DNA from: Klebsormidium nitens | Lineage: Eukaryota > Streptophyta > Klebsormidiophyceae > Klebsormidiales > Klebsormidiaceae | Assembly: GCA_000708835.1 (NCBI GenBank) | Contig: DF237050.1 | Location: 57,919-121,918 of the forward strand | Direction: 5' to 3' | DNA length: 64,000 bases | In this document: positions 33,537 through 46,161 of the stretch, piece after piece | How the letters are laid out: each line of letters opens with the position of its first letter | Numbering within the stretch: the first letter of the stretch is position 1 | Notes under the pieces: model-generated | Databases searched by the model: none | Seen by the model: the letters and a program-made list of their open reading frames with translations, nothing else | What the model was told of the DNA's origin: nothing | Position numbers and translations under genes: made by a program

Positions 33537-36025
33537 ATGAAAGGCGTCCGTGGCCGGCCGTTGCCCCTATCGTCTCTGAATCACATCAGCAGGAATTGCA
33601 GAGACATCCTTGCATCCGTGGCCTTCTATGAGGTGGGTTTGAAATGATGTTGCTGGTTTTGCTATGGCGCATGCGCTGGTTTTGGCTTCCTTGTTCAAAA
33701 TGTAGGAGCCTTTGCAGCTGGGGGGAGCTGTTACGAACCACTCAATGACCGGTTTGTCAGGGAACAGCAACATCAGATGTCCACCAGCCAGTCGCCAGCC
33801 AGTCACCAGCCAATTGCCAGCCAATCAGGTTTTTGACCATATAAAAGCGCATGTGCTGGTTTGCAATGCTGATTGTCATCAGGTATCTCAGTGTTTAAGA
33901 GAATGATCAAAGCAAAAAGTTAATAGTAGCTCAGGGAGCAGGCTATCATGCCATGGAATTTCCACATTTTGGTACGCTATGGAGAGTCCTGGATTTTTCA
34001 ACATTTTCAGGTCATTGATATGTTATGGCCTTCATGCACCTGATGGACTTTACCCTTTTCTTTTGTCCCTTGAATCTACTGCTTGATAGGCCATTGGCAC
34101 CACTGTTGTCTCAAACATTGTTTTGCTGCACAGCTTGGTAAGTTTTGCATATGGAAGCTCGTTGTGAGTCAATGGCTGGGAATGTGGCCCGTGGGCGCTT
34201 TGCCAAGAATGTACAGCAACAGAGGCCCCCTGCTTTGCATTAGCACACGTCAGGTGCCTCTCTCAGCTTTCACTCTCTCGTATACAGGATGTGCTAGGAT
34301 TCATTCAGATTGTGCGTCCATCCAGATTCGACTTTGACGGTGCCTGGTGAGGAATCCTTCTTCCATCTGATTTTAATGCACAATTTGTGCCAGAAGCCTT
34401 CGCCTGTTTCCTAGTGAAGCAGTTTTTCTCACTATTGACGTGATCAGGGTCAGCTGCAATCGCTTTCAGTGAACAGATTTAAGCAAGGGCAGACAAGCGA
34501 TATTGTGGATAAAGAAGGTTTGACCACGTTGGAACATCTGCATTATGCGGAGAAGGTTGCATTTTCCGTTCGTTGAGCACGTTGATGTGGATGGAATAAC
34601 CATTGACGCTATCAGGCAATCTGTACTCTGCACTTTCGGGTGCTCTGTACAATTGGACCTAGCAAGGGTTCTCAGAAACCAACCTGGTGATGCCAATCGC
34701 GTGCAGGTTATTCCAGTATGGCATAGGCCTTCACCTTCTGAAAGAAGAGACCGACGAGGGTCTGGCACTACTTGAGCGCACTCGGTGCAAGGCCATTGAT
34801 CCTAGGGCGGATCATATATCATTCCAGGTGTGTGTCGTGCAGTTAGTGAGCAGGACCTTGTCATATGTGATGATGGTTTCTTGGTTTTCTCTTTCGCTCA
34901 TGCTATCATGAAACACTGGCTCACTAAGTAAGGGCGTCCTATTCTGAATTAAGTGCAACAGAGACTCCGCTTTCATTTTAAAGGTCTCAAATTCTGAATT
35001 TGCAGGCGGACAATACTGGAGTGGTTGAGCAGCGCTTGCGAGAATTTGGAGTCGAGTACAAGAAACAGACAGTGATTGAGGGCAACATTCGGGTGCAGCA
35101 GGTGAGGATCAAAGCGGTGCCTCGAAGTCAGCGAAATGGGGTCATTTGGGTGTTTGTAAGCTTAACTTGTGTGTTGATGTGTTTGGGGATATTTAGAGTT
35201 GTACCGAACACAGTAAAGTTTGTCTTGAAATCTTACTGATGAGGGCATCCAGGCTGGCATGAAAAGAGCTCCAGGACCAGACACTCTTAACTTCCGGACA
35301 ACGTACTTCGACATGCAAATACCACAGGCATCCTTGAGAATCACGAGGTTTGCTCACCAAGTTCCTCTCCTTCGACTCAGTCTATGTCGCCGCCAGTTGC
35401 AGGTAGTTGCAAATCATTTTCGATTCTGACAATAAGGACCTAATAAGAGTTTGGTTGACGATTTCCAATACATTTGACCCCTGCGTCATTCGAGCTGCTT
35501 CGTCCCTTGGTTCCGATTTGAAAGGTTTCTTTTTGAGTTTGGCCATCACTTCAGATCTAGGCATCGTCAAGTTGGAATCAATCTACCTAGAGTCACCACG
35601 CACCTTAGAAGGCTTTCGTTCCCTCAGTCTATCCATCTTCAGCTTGCGACAAATCTGGCCTGCACCTGGCGCACGTGAGAGATTGTTTGTTCCTTCGAGG
35701 CACTTACGAAGTCCCCCGTTTTTTGCTGCAGATTTTCTTCCACGATCCAGACGGCCACATGATCGAGATTTGCGACTGTGAGGCCCTGCCAATCATCCCG
35801 CTGTCAGGAGACTGTTTGACCTGCCCAGCCCGCTTCAAGCAACGGAGGCTTGCGCATGCGAAGGAGGAAAAGATGATCGAGAACGCGCAGAACGAGTCGT
35901 TGGCCGCTACAATCGAGGAAGATTTGAAATGGGGAGTTCGAGCATCACGTCAGGTCGGACTTCCCAAGACGGCAAGTTGTGGGGATATTGCTGGCAACGA
36001 TAGCATGTTTCCTGTGTGTGCTTAG
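33537..36025 (+). CDS. Glyoxalase I-like VOC-fold protein
   Basis: Vicinal-oxygen-chelate proteins include glyoxalase I, which isomerises the methylglyoxal-glutathione adduct. Exons: 33537-33632, 34288-34346, 34707-34827, 35006-35101, 35732-36025, joining in frame to 221 aa. The family pattern is clear: LSSLNHISRNCRDILASVAFYE, then LGFIQIVRPSRFDFDGAW, QYGIGLHLLKEE, DPRADHISFQ, and FFHDPDGHMIEICDCEALPIIPL. The two His (NHIS, DHIS) and the Glu of MIEIC are candidate metal ligands. This is the plant single-domain type (as in Arabidopsis GLYI4/7-like proteins), many of which are not proven glyoxalases. After LPIIPL comes a charged extension of about 75 residues with no known domain. The first intron contains an 11-bp minisatellite. 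Confidence 0.88.
33784..33827. repeat. 11-bp x 4 minisatellite in glyoxalase-like intron 1
   Basis: Four tandem copies of consensus CCAGCCARTYR: two end in GTCG/GTCA, the next two in ATTG/ATCA. The last two copies create CCAAT motifs. Confidence 0.85.
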
Positions 36026-37285
36026 GGGACTAGTGCGAAGGGGCTTTGTACATTACGGGGTTATAGAGGTGATAGGTATGGGCCTCGTCGCATGGACGAG
36101 GTTGCCCACGAGACCAGAATCGTTCCAGTTTGAAGAGCTCTCTTATGTTTCACACTCTAGTCATTGCAAAGTTACTTAGACTTAGAAGCATAGACCATAA
36201 CGTCAAAGCCTGGTCGAGCATCCCGAGGCTTTTGGTGTATATTTTAGGTGTTGAAAACAGTTCGATGTTTCTGATGGTACGAAAAATCCGCAGGAGACCA
36301 TTCTAAGTAGGTACTCTACATCTGTATAGACCGTGTAACATACAAGTAGCAAGAGATTGATCGAACAGTCCAAGTCATGGCCAGTAATCAGGGTGGTGTC
36401 CTCCTTAAACTTGAAACACGCATCCGCCTACGTAAGACAGATTTTGAGCTTTTGACTCGCTTTGTCCAAAGGATCAGGATGACATTGTCTCGGAAACTTC
36501 TAGAAGTGAAACGCATCAAATTGCAAAGCATGAGCGTACTTACTCAGGTACCAACTATACACCTCGATCAAGCATTTCACGCGATGATGCTCCATTACAG
36601 CCCCGAACGCAGAGGCCGTAGCATCCATCATTGCTTGCATTATGCACGTACTTACTTCGGAATCATCTATGATCGACACGAATGCAACGGACATGAGATA
36701 GTCATCACAAAGTACTTCTGGAACGCTATGATTTCACGCGACTATGAATCACGGAGTATGCCACACCGTTCGCGGTTTGAGTATACGTGGCTCGAGACAT
36801 GAATGCGATCGTCATGCAATAACGAGCATTGAAATGGCATATTTATTGAAGTGCAGTGTTCTAAATAGGCGACCCGTGTGTCTGCACTGCTCAGCTAAAG
36901 TGGTGAGCTTGTGCGATTGCAATGTAGTTTCAAACCTTTACCAGAGGCCTCAATTAATGTGAGCAAGCAAGCAAGCATGGGCTGTAGAAAGTTTTGCCCG
37001 GGATATGAAAGGGCTTGGCTCCGATTCGAACATATGGACATATATGGACATATGGACTGAATCGCGGATTATCTATATTTGCATTTGCGACAGACACGAA
37101 CGAGGCCAGATCTGCATCATGATTTTCCCAATGGTCATGGTATTACATGAGGAACTATAGAAGATTGGATTACCAGATTTCAACACAAAGCTAATCATTC
37201 ATCGTAGTTTTAACAACTTAGCCAGCTGGATACTTCGGCATGTGGCTATGCTCGAGGACCGGGCGGCTTCCCCTAATATTTCACA
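36026..37285. other. Convergent intergenic region
   Basis: It lies between the glyoxalase-like (+) and RidA-family (-) genes and contains their 3' ends. The frame 36377-36802 has no family resemblance. A short run of CATATGGA repeats lies at about 37031-37057. Confidence 0.4.
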
Positions 37286-38715
37286 CTAGTCTGAAATCAC
37301 AGCATCTGCTTCTATTTCAATGAGCATACCTAGGTCCACCAATCCAGAGATCCCAAGCATGGAGGAAGCTGGGGGACAATCTTTGAAGAATTCTCCATGA
37401 GCGCGTGCAAACTCCTGAAATCGACTCACATCAGTCACAAACATCCGTGTCCTGATGACGTGTTTACGTTCAGCCTGCAGCAACAAGAAAGAGTACGCAT
37501 TGTTTGCAGCAGGCAGTGCTCATGTATGTAGTTAAAACTCTAGAGCGCTAAAGCTCTTCCCAAAGACTTGGGTCCACACTCACCTTCTCGATTGTTTAGT
37601 TGGCACAAAACAAAGCCTAAGAAAGCATCCAACCTCACGAATTCCTGGAGGGACTGAAGGCGGGTTTGAATTCAGACAGAATGGCTACAAGTCCTACCAA
37701 TATCCATCACTCCCTGAATCGAAAGCAGCCTCGACTTCCATGCTTCTGACCGTTGATGAACTTACCCCTAGCCCCAGAAGGGCCTTCTCGATAATTTGCA
37801 GGCATCTCTTAGCCTGCTCATAAGGATCCCCTGGGGCGTACAGCTTGCCCTGGTCATCAAGGGAGGTTGTCCCAGAGACTGCGCACATAAGTCGGGATTG
37901 TATGACCATTGAGAAGCAGCATCAAATGATAATGTCTGTTCATCTTGGAGGGCTGCAGCAAAGGGCACTGAAGAGCACCTTGAGCGTCAGGAGCTGTACA
38001 GGGAAGCAATCAATCTTCTGCACCTTCGGATAATCTGTCACAAAGCTGGTTGATCAATATCTACCCTGACGCAGACCTGATGTCTGCTTAAGAGGCCCTC
38101 GCTTGCAGGCTGATTCGGATTTGACATAATGGCATTCATCAAGTCAGGCCCAAAAAGCTGCGACTCGAGAAGTGACGAGCTTATTGGCACCGCAAAAAAG
38201 GCAACAAGCACGTTGCAACTTAAGTCACGCTGTTACAAGATTGCCAGCGCACAGCAGGGGTACCCAGATCAGGTCAATGCTCAAGACATTGAGACTGCAT
38301 TTCAGTGTTCAGCGGCAGCTTTACCTCACACTGATTCAGAAATCAAAGTAGTTTTGGTGCATTATGTACAAGCACTACAGTGCCGCTGCAAAACTTTGCA
38401 TGGGGCTTGCCTGACAAGAGGAGGAGGACTTGCCGCTTGGATTAATAAGAACGTGCTAGGCAGAAAGAAGCTCTGGTTGAAGTGAGAAGGACTTGGAGGA
38501 TGGCGGGCAATTTGTTGCAGCTTCAATCCTGAGGAAGCTTTCTCTTGCAACTTTATGCCTGCTCTTAAGAACATTGTGGAAGGATGCTTTCCAATGAAAA
38601 AGACCAGCTGACCTGCAATTGTTTTTCCTGAGCGTATTCCTCGGCAATAGCCCGCAGACGGCTCCCATACAGCGCCAGAGAACACACGTTGTACGCTCCC
38701 TTCTGGCTTCTCCAT
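37286..38715 (-). CDS. RidA/YjgF-YER057c-UK114 family protein
   Basis: Members are small trimeric proteins; the archetype RidA hydrolyses reactive enamine/imine intermediates made by PLP enzymes. Minus-strand exons: 38715-38613, 37878-37766, 37474-37286, joining in frame to 134 aa, a normal length. Motifs: WEPSAGYCRGIRSGKTIAVSGTT, APGDPYEQAKRCLQIIEKAL, and HVIRTRMFVTDVSRFQEFARAHGEFF. The final block, MLIEIEADAVI, is standard. The catalytic Arg of archetypal RidA (in PARxxV) is replaced: the sequence reads PASSMLGIS. It therefore belongs to one of the Rid subgroups without the classic deaminase Arg, and its activity cannot be assumed. A longer minus frame runs up to 39060, but the conserved domain and ATG support 38715. 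Confidence 0.87.
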
Positions 38716-39295
38716 GGCTTGGTCCGAGAATGACTTGAAGGCCAAGCTGTTCAACACGAAAGCTGCACTCTGATGAACTCGAAACTGCGCAAGGCCAGTA
38801 TCTAAGATTCTCTGCAATCTAGAATTTGCTTTCCACATAGTCCTGTAACACCACGGCCCTGCACGAGCACAAACACACAAAGGCTTGATAGGCGGCCAGA
38901 AGTGAGCTGTGCAAATGCAAGCCACCAGCTCTCCCTGAAAAAGGATGCGTTCAATTGACGCGTGCAATGATGCTGTCGCTTTCAGCAGGCAGCGCAGTGC
39001 TGGTTTCAGCTGAAGATTTGCGAACGTTGACCCAAAGCAATCCCCCTGCCAGTTGTTCACCTGTGATTGGTCTGAGCGGGGTTCCAGGTTGCGTCACCTC
39101 ATAGCATTACCGCTCGATAACCGTTACCATGTGCTCGGCTGGGACGGGCCAGCGCGGCTGGCTCCATGGCCCTGCATGGGGCACATCCGCAGCAGCTAGG
39201 ACTCTGCTGTTGACAAGCATATTATTAACACATTCAGCGGCCTCCCGCTTTTGAATCCTTTTCGAGCGCCCTTCAACGTTGCATGTGATTCCACC
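38716..39295. promoter_or_regulatory. Divergent promoter region, RidA-family / COA3-like
   Basis: About 580 bp between two genes read away from each other, so it must carry both promoters. The minus frame continuing through it (to 39060) is upstream of the RidA-family ATG and is treated as chance. No TATA box is obvious. Confidence 0.45.
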
Positions 39296-39487
39296 ATGGC
39301 TTCGCAGGCAAGCTCCCTCCGTCTCAAGAACCTGCTTGTGGCTGGGACGCTCTCTGCGTTTGTGGTCGGCGCATATGTCTACTCCATGAAGGCGGTGGGC
39401 ACCACCGACCTTGACCGCGCTGTCGAAAAGGTGGAGAAGGAGATTGCGGCGGAAAGAGCCGCTGCAAAGCAAAACGGGAAGTCATAG
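39296..39487 (+). CDS. Small single-pass membrane protein, COA3-like
   Basis: A 63-aa protein in one exon with a good ATG context (CCACCATGGC). Residues about 10-32 form one membrane helix (LKNLLVAGTLSAFVVGAYVY) followed by SMKAVGTTDLD and a charged coiled-coil-prone tail (VEKVEKEIAAERAAAK). The helix followed by Y-S-x-x-A/K-x-x-D-D/L matches the pattern of the COA3/CCDC56 family, mitochondrial inner-membrane cytochrome c oxidase assembly factors. The match is by pattern only. AATAAA occurs about 90 bp after the stop. Confidence 0.6.
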   Translation: MASQASSLRLKNLLVAGTLSAFVVGAYVYSMKAVGTTDLDRAVEKVEKEIAAERAAAKQNGKS

Positions 39488-39721
39488 CATTCAAGGTCTA
39501 GAAGAGTGCAGAGGAGTGGGTGATGTCTGCGCAGTTATCAAGAGGTGATACTCTAGGTTAAGAGTTGCCCAAATAAAACACCAATTGGTGCAACTAAGTA
39601 CAGCAGGCACTGGATGTGCAGCTTCTGCATCAGAGCTGAACACAGAGAGCGTGTTTGCAACTTCAATCTGGTGAGCAAATCAAGGTGCGAATGAGGATTC
39701 TCAAGCTCATTGAACCTGGTG

Positions 39722-42700
39722 ATGGCACTATCCTCTGTCTGTGATCAGGGCCTGACAAGGCTACTCCCTTGTTCCGCTTACCAGCCAAGTACAGATCACA
39801 AGAGAGCAGCTTGTCGAGGTACATTGTCCAACCAACATGCGGATTTCTACCCCCAGCCAGATAAGATCAGTCCACTTTCGACTACCAACAAGCACAGTCT
39901 CCTTTTCAAGGCCTCAAGTTGCTCTAGATTGGATTCATCCTTCGCCAGAGGGCCCTTACGCAGCGGCTCGGCACTATCAGACGTGGTCGCAACTAGCAGG
40001 GAGACAAATGATGATGGTACAGCTCAAACCAGTGGCTTTGCACGTGTTGGAGGGAAGACGGTGCTCCGGAATCTGTCTCTGAACGAGCTAGAGGTATGTC
40101 CTCACATATAAGAGGCTGTTCCTTCTTATCAACAGTCAGCTTTAGGTCGAAATTTGAGAAAAGCCCACTCCCATGGATAAGGCCACTTTACATCTGAATT
40201 GAAGAACACTTTCCTGTGGTGCGCGAGGGTTTGACATCAAATGCATTTACCGGACGGATGCCTAGAAATGTTCTGTGTTGTTGACCAGGCACGGTGGCAG
40301 GCAGCCGTTGTGAAAGTGCTTTCTCAGTTGCGATTCAACATGCCTGCACATATGTTGCACAGAAGCACCAAAACTTTTGGGAAGGCAATTTCGAGATGCT
40401 TGCGATGAACTTCAAAGCACGTGACATTGATGTCAGTGGATTATCGCTGGGAAATGGCTGTTTCCGTAGCCTCCGTCAGCCCAGGTATGTCCAGCTGATA
40501 GGATCATTCTGAGTATTATTCCAAAACGTACAGAATTCAGCAATTACACATGCTTAACACTCAGTGTCGTTTCCTGAGTGCAGGGATGGCTGCAGAAGCA
40601 TGGCCACCCTGCGCGGCAAGCGGAGCACGTGTGGCGGTGGTTATACAGAGACCTGGCCAAAGATGCCTTCGATGTCCCTGGAGCACCAGGTAAGAGCAAA
40701 TCCCAATCAGCAGCCTTACAGCCTTGCTGCAAACATGGGAATGTTCCTACAGGAGCGGAGGGTCGGCAGTGACAGAACTGATGAGACTACTCCTTCATCT
40801 CCTCACCTCCTTCCTAAAATTCCAGGGCAATCGAGAGCGGTCCGTTGACGAATTCCACTAAGAGGTCTGCTGTGACTACCTGACAATTCGTAAGTACACT
40901 CAAGGGAGTTTTGGTCGACCAAACACGAAAGTTTTGTTCTGTGCGCAGCTTTGCTATTAGTGTCGAGTGGGCCCGAGTACACCCTAAGCCCATCAAACAT
41001 GCTTGACTGATCGCCCCTCGACCCTCTCAGTTTTTTACGCCCATTTGCAGGGATGAACAAGGGCTTCCGGCAATTCCTTGCATCGCACGCCGAGTTCGAC
41101 GTCCTCGTGGTAAAAGAGATCAAGAAAGCCGCCGATGGAACCACGAAGGTGGTTCTTGAGACGAAGGCGGGGGGCAGGGTCGAGACGGTCCTTATCCCGA
41201 CTCCGGGACGGAACACGGTCTGCGTGTCGAGCCAGGTCGGGTGTGCGATGAACTGTCAGTTTTGTTACACGGGAAGGTGAGGCCGTTTGTGATACCACGT
41301 AGAGTTCTCGAATTTGCTGGCCCAATCATCAAACCGTGATTGTCGGTCCCACTCAGTATGCGACATGACATAAGAATTGGCAATTTGATTGGGCCGCGTG
41401 TCAAAATCACCACGTGTCGATCATGGACCAGGGTCCGAGCAGCCGGAAATAGATCTGATGCGACGTCATTTGTTCGTCAGTTCGTGACTTGTCTAGGGAT
41501 CGGACGGTCTCAGTGATTCAATTGCTGTATTGAACGGCCATCTGGGGGCCATTTTCTTTCTTGATTTAATCGTATAAGCGGTCTTTAGTACCCTCTCTTG
41601 TATTTCTCTTTTCCGTCTTTTAACTTTCCTCTTTTCTCACCTAACGGTTTTCCGCTGTATCTCTTGGCTGCCAGTGTGAGTGGGACCCCACCCGTGATTG
41701 CTTTGAAACAATAACGACAGCAAGGGTGGCGCCAAGCATTGCACCTTTATGAACTCTGTCGACTGTGGTAGGCATGTCATCCTTTTACCTGCATGGCTGC
41801 CTATTATGGAGTTTGAACTTCTCACAGATCGCTGTAGTCAAAGGGCGTTATCGCGGGCGAAACTTTGTGGCACAGGTTACCGCAGTCGACATTCGTTCTG
41901 GTGCTTCCGTGGCTTTTCGAGAAAACAGGGGACCGCAGGTGTTCGGCGCCTATTCACATATTCGTCCACTTGCAGGATCGGGCTCAAGGCGAATCTGTCG
42001 ACGGGTGAGATCGTGGAGCAGCTGGTTATCATGCGACGGCTCTTCACCGCCGACGTAGGCCCCATCAACAACGTCGTCTTTATGGTGAGGCGCGAGCTCA
42101 AACATCAGCGGTTCATATTGTCTGTCCATTCAGTACTTGCCGCTTTACTTCCGGAGCTTGGCGAAGCTCACGCAAGGTACGGAATATAGGTGTCAGGCGC
42201 CTGTTCAATCTTACAGCAGCTAAATTGATTTTACAATTGAAGCTCAACGCCTTACTTCCGGAGCTTGTCGAAGCTTATGCGAGGCACGGAAGATTCGGAA
42301 GGATGCCTTAGGACGATTGGAGTCTGCGGACATTTTGGCTGTAGATTTAGAGTTTGTTTCGGCGCTACTTTTCCAGGGTATGGGCGAGCCGATGCACAAC
42401 CTAGATAACGTGATCCGGGCGGTCGACGTCATGGTGCATCAGCAAGGCCTCCACGTGTCTCACAAGAAGGTAATGCGCCTTCTTACTCTCATGACGCCCA
42501 GAATTGAGGAGACTCAGCGAGTGAAGAAAGCGGGCCTCTTGCTCAGGTATCCTGGCGTAGGATAACCTCGTGTCTCACTTACTTTGACATGTGTCCCTTT
42601 CTATGTCTATTTTCCCCCCTTTTCGAGGTTTTCCGCCGGCAGTACTCGGGATCCGAATTGGCAAGGCGCTGACCGCTCAGGCCCCTCGAAGGTCGCGAAC

Positions 42701-45700
42701 ATCTGTGGGCTGGCAGTGTTGTCGTTGATTCGTGACGCGACCAAGGATAAGGCCGCCTTGCGCTCGTGAGGAAATGTTGCACCATGCAGGAAGCTTTTCT
42801 GACAAGTTCGTTTTCTTTCAGCGCATCTCACCTGCTTGTATAGCTGTTGCTGCCCATTTCTTTCTGCCGCGACATCGGGAGCATAAGAAGTGTTCAGAGG
42901 CGTTTTCATTACAATGGTTTTGAAGCGCTCAATCTTTTTGCAGGTGTCCGTATCTACGAGCGGCCTCGTGCCCCAGATCCGGCACTTCTGTCGGACGTCT
43001 CCCGCCAGCTTAGCCGTCAGCCTTAACGCTACGACGGACGAAGTGAGCTTGCTGCTTCTTCTTGGAATGTTCTGTTCTTCGACGTTTCACATTCAGGTGT
43101 TCACTGTCTGCTGCAAGTGTCTCGAGGTTTCTTTTCGGCTTTCTCGTGGTGTCTTGCTAAGTGTGATCAGATGTCCAGAATGCTATTATTATCCAGTATA
43201 CGTTCCTGCGTTCCTGCAAGTAGGAAATAATGCTTCGGGATCGCGGTCAGACAGCCCACCCACGGAGATAAGTCTTCCTGTCCCTTGTGACTTTTTTAAG
43301 CAACAGACTTGCGCCCGAACTCCACAAACGTTGCATTGCAATTGGTTAGATTGTAATCAGTTTGTCATCATTCGTGTGTCAGGCAGACGTTGCTCGGCGA
43401 TTGCAATCGAGATTGAACCCCAGCGCTACTTCTTTACCAAGTCCAATTCCATTCAATTTTCGTAGTCGCAAAGTTGCTGGAGAAATTGCTTCTAGGGACA
43501 TGCATCTCTCGACTCCCTCGTCAACCGAAAGCTGTCCGGACCCATCTTTTAAAGTAACTACAAGTCCGACTTCAAGCTCTGCTCGTCCTATTTGGGTTCA
43601 ACGCTTTGCGTGGCCGGGTGAGCCTGTCATCTGTACAGCCACCTAGCATCACGACAGCTTATCAGATGTCGCGAGAGCCTGGCGCTTCTCCTGGTAAACG
43701 CTTCTACCTAGTTGCCAGGCAGGAGTTGTCTGAGTTTGATTCTTGGGTGCAGTCGAGCGACAACGCTGACGTTTGCATGGTGGCCTGCTGCAGGTGCGCG
43801 ACTGGATCATGCCGATCAACCGGCAGTACAACCTGGAGTCGCTGATTGGCTGTCTGGCGGGCCAGGTGGGCAATGCGTTTGCGTTTTTCGGAAGTCGTTT
43901 CAGTAAGCAACAAGCGTTGGTCCAGAGCGCGAGGGCTGGTACTTCGCTTCATTCAACCTCTTGTGGGTGGCCTTTCTCCCAGCCTCGAAACGCTTGGAAT
44001 GCATTGATCCCGGGTCCTTCTCTTGGTGAACTTCCGAGTTGTTCCTTCAAAAGTTGCAAAAACCCACCACCCTTTCCTGGTTCTTCTGGAAGGTCACTTG
44101 CGTTCTTTTCCCCTTTTCCACAACTTTGCAATGTGACCTCACTCTTTACATTTTGGCACTCTGCAAATTCCGAACTCAGGCCTTTCCCGTCAGCCCTTGG
44201 TGGTTGATACCGAGAGGTCATACGCTGTTGTTGTTGTTGTTGTTGTGCAGTTCCCGAGGGCTAACGGGGGCCAGGACAAGGTGCTCTTTGAGTACGTCCT
44301 GCTCAAGGGGATCAACGACAGGTAGGCCGCACCTTCATCTTGTGCCCTTCTAGTTGTGGAGCTCAGTACAAGGAAACACTGATCATTTTGACGTTGATCG
44401 AAATAGGTAAACGCAGTCCAATACCGAAAGGAATGTTTAGACACAGGGCACAAATGTGGATATGCGCGAAGGTGTTGGTGCAATGTCTTTGAACTTCGAA
44501 CAGTGACAATTGCAGGGATCCCGCGGGTTTAAGCTCTTCCATGGGGGGGGATATGGGGGGGACGCTCTAGTTTCTTTGCTTATCCTGGACTCACAAGATT
44601 TCGACTTTTTGTGCCGCTACCTGAAATCAGCAGCGTGTCTCCGGATAAATTCGGCGACCCTTAAAGCAATGTAATCCAGCTGAAAAACATGACGAACCCG
44701 TCAATCCCAATATTAAATTTTGTTTTGATTTCTTTTAGTTCCAACGTTGCCAGTGTCCTGCGGTCACGGGTTGTGCGTCGCAAAATCGTTTCCTGTCCGA
44801 TCGCCCAATATTCTGTTTAAGCGCTAAAAAAACTCGCGACAAGGTCGTAGACTCTGCTCGAGCTATTAGTGCAAAACATTGTCTTATTGTCAGGACGCTC
44901 GCTGACGGTCCGTCTTGTGTCCTTGCCAGCCTGGACGACGCCCGGCGGTTGATCGAGCTGGTGAAGCCCGTCCCCTGCCGCGTGAACCTCATTGGGTTCA
45001 ATCCACATGCTGGATCGGCCTTCCAGCCCGTGTAAGACCCGACATCGAACTGGGAAACTCTCTGCTCATTTGCAGAGCCGCGTTGTCGAATCAAAGTTGG
45101 GCACGAATTGTGGAATTGAATATCTTTGATGAGGATTTTGGAATCTGTATGGCATTGATACAGCGGGTCGGCCCTTACGCAGGGCAAGAGGTTGAAAGCG
45201 AGTTTTTCTCATTGATGCGCACCCCACCAGAACGATTGCTGCTGTGAAGTTCAGTTCGTCGATGGAGAGTATTGCTTGAAAGATAGCCTCTTAGGAGCCT
45301 TCTCGTCGAATGTCCGCCCCTTGCTTAAAGGTTGAGACTAGAGCAAGTGGGGTGCATCCTGCAGGATCAGCTTCAGGAAGAGTACGCGGGACGGTGTGGG
45401 GCAGACAATCTGACCGTGACCCGTTCTTTGCTTACTAACTTTGCGATTTTCCTTTTGGGTGGCAGGCCCAAACCGCAGATGCTCGAGTTTTTCAGAGTGC
45501 TCGCGGACGCGGGGATGGTTGTCACTTTACGGGAGGTAAGGGCAAATCCTGCATTCTCAAGACTCAGCTCTCTGATCAAGCTACCTATTCATGGTCGCTT
45601 TTCGGGGGGCCAAGAAGCGTCCCAATTTGGCATTTAGAAGTCAGGGTTCGCAAGTCGCTATGGCAGGGTGCCCCGAAGGAGCGTCTCCCTTGTTAATGTG

Positions 45701-46161
45701 GGACGCTGCTCTTCAAACCTTTGACGTTTTAGAGGCCGTCTCTGCTCGGCGTCTTCACCACGATGTGATTAGGTGGCCTACTTTTTGAAAATTGGATGGC
45801 TGTAAAAGAGCTCTTCAAGCCGGGACCAAGCGGCCGCGTACAAAATTGTTGTGACCACTTTTAGTTTATGGCAGACTTCAGCACCTGTACGCTCGAGAGG
45901 CCGCTCAATCGACCTGCGTGCTTTTAGTTATCACCGGATGTTCAGAGTGATAGGATTTGATTCTCAAATGCTATGGACCCTGAACTGAGATGCCAAACCT
46001 CTGGGTCTGAAACTCTCTTGTCTCTGCAACAGAGCCGGGGTGACGACCAGATGGCGGCATGCGGGCAGCTAGGCGAGCTCGGAAGCAACCCCCTCCAGCT
46101 TCTTACCCCGCCCGCCAGGTTCCAGCAAGCACTCGCGGGCGTACCCGCGACAATTGGTTGA
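39722..46161 (+). CDS. RlmN/Cfr-type radical SAM RNA methyltransferase, organelle-targeted
   Basis: RlmN-type enzymes use a 4Fe-4S cluster and SAM to methylate C2 of an adenosine in rRNA and some tRNAs. Exons: 39722-40093, 40584-40689, 41051-41276, 41976-42084, 42377-42469, 42944-43042, 43794-43865, 44251-44321, 44930-45031, 45466-45535, 46033-46161, giving 482 aa in frame. A leader of about 110 residues rich in Ser, Arg and Thr fits a plastid or mitochondrial transit peptide. Next come [17 protein letters not shown] and HVWRWLYRD. The cluster motif is CAMNCQFC (Cys224, 228, 231), preceded by Cys217 in VCVSSQVG. The core continues with [57 protein letters not shown] and [13 protein letters not shown]. 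The end has [13 protein letters not shown] with Cys450, the methyl-carrying Cys. The CYTGR after the cluster is the form common in plant RlmN-like proteins. Confidence 0.93.
42143..42292. repeat. Direct duplication of a ~39-bp block in RlmN-like intron
   Basis: A 39-bp block beginning TTACTTCCGGAGCTTG occurs at about 42145-42183 and again at about 42252-42290, with five mismatches. Both copies are inside the intron between exons 4 and 5. The block includes a GAAGCT core that is partly self-complementary with GAGCTTG. Confidence 0.75.
44225..44250 (+). repeat. TTG trinucleotide run at a splice acceptor
   Basis: Seven TTG/TGT units run directly into the CAG acceptor of RlmN-like exon 8, replacing a normal polypyrimidine tract. 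Confidence 0.8.

Noticed and set aside
38362-39060. 232-aa minus frame covering the first RidA-family exon
   Set aside because: Only 38613-38715 encodes the conserved domain start; the rest is intron or upstream sequence.
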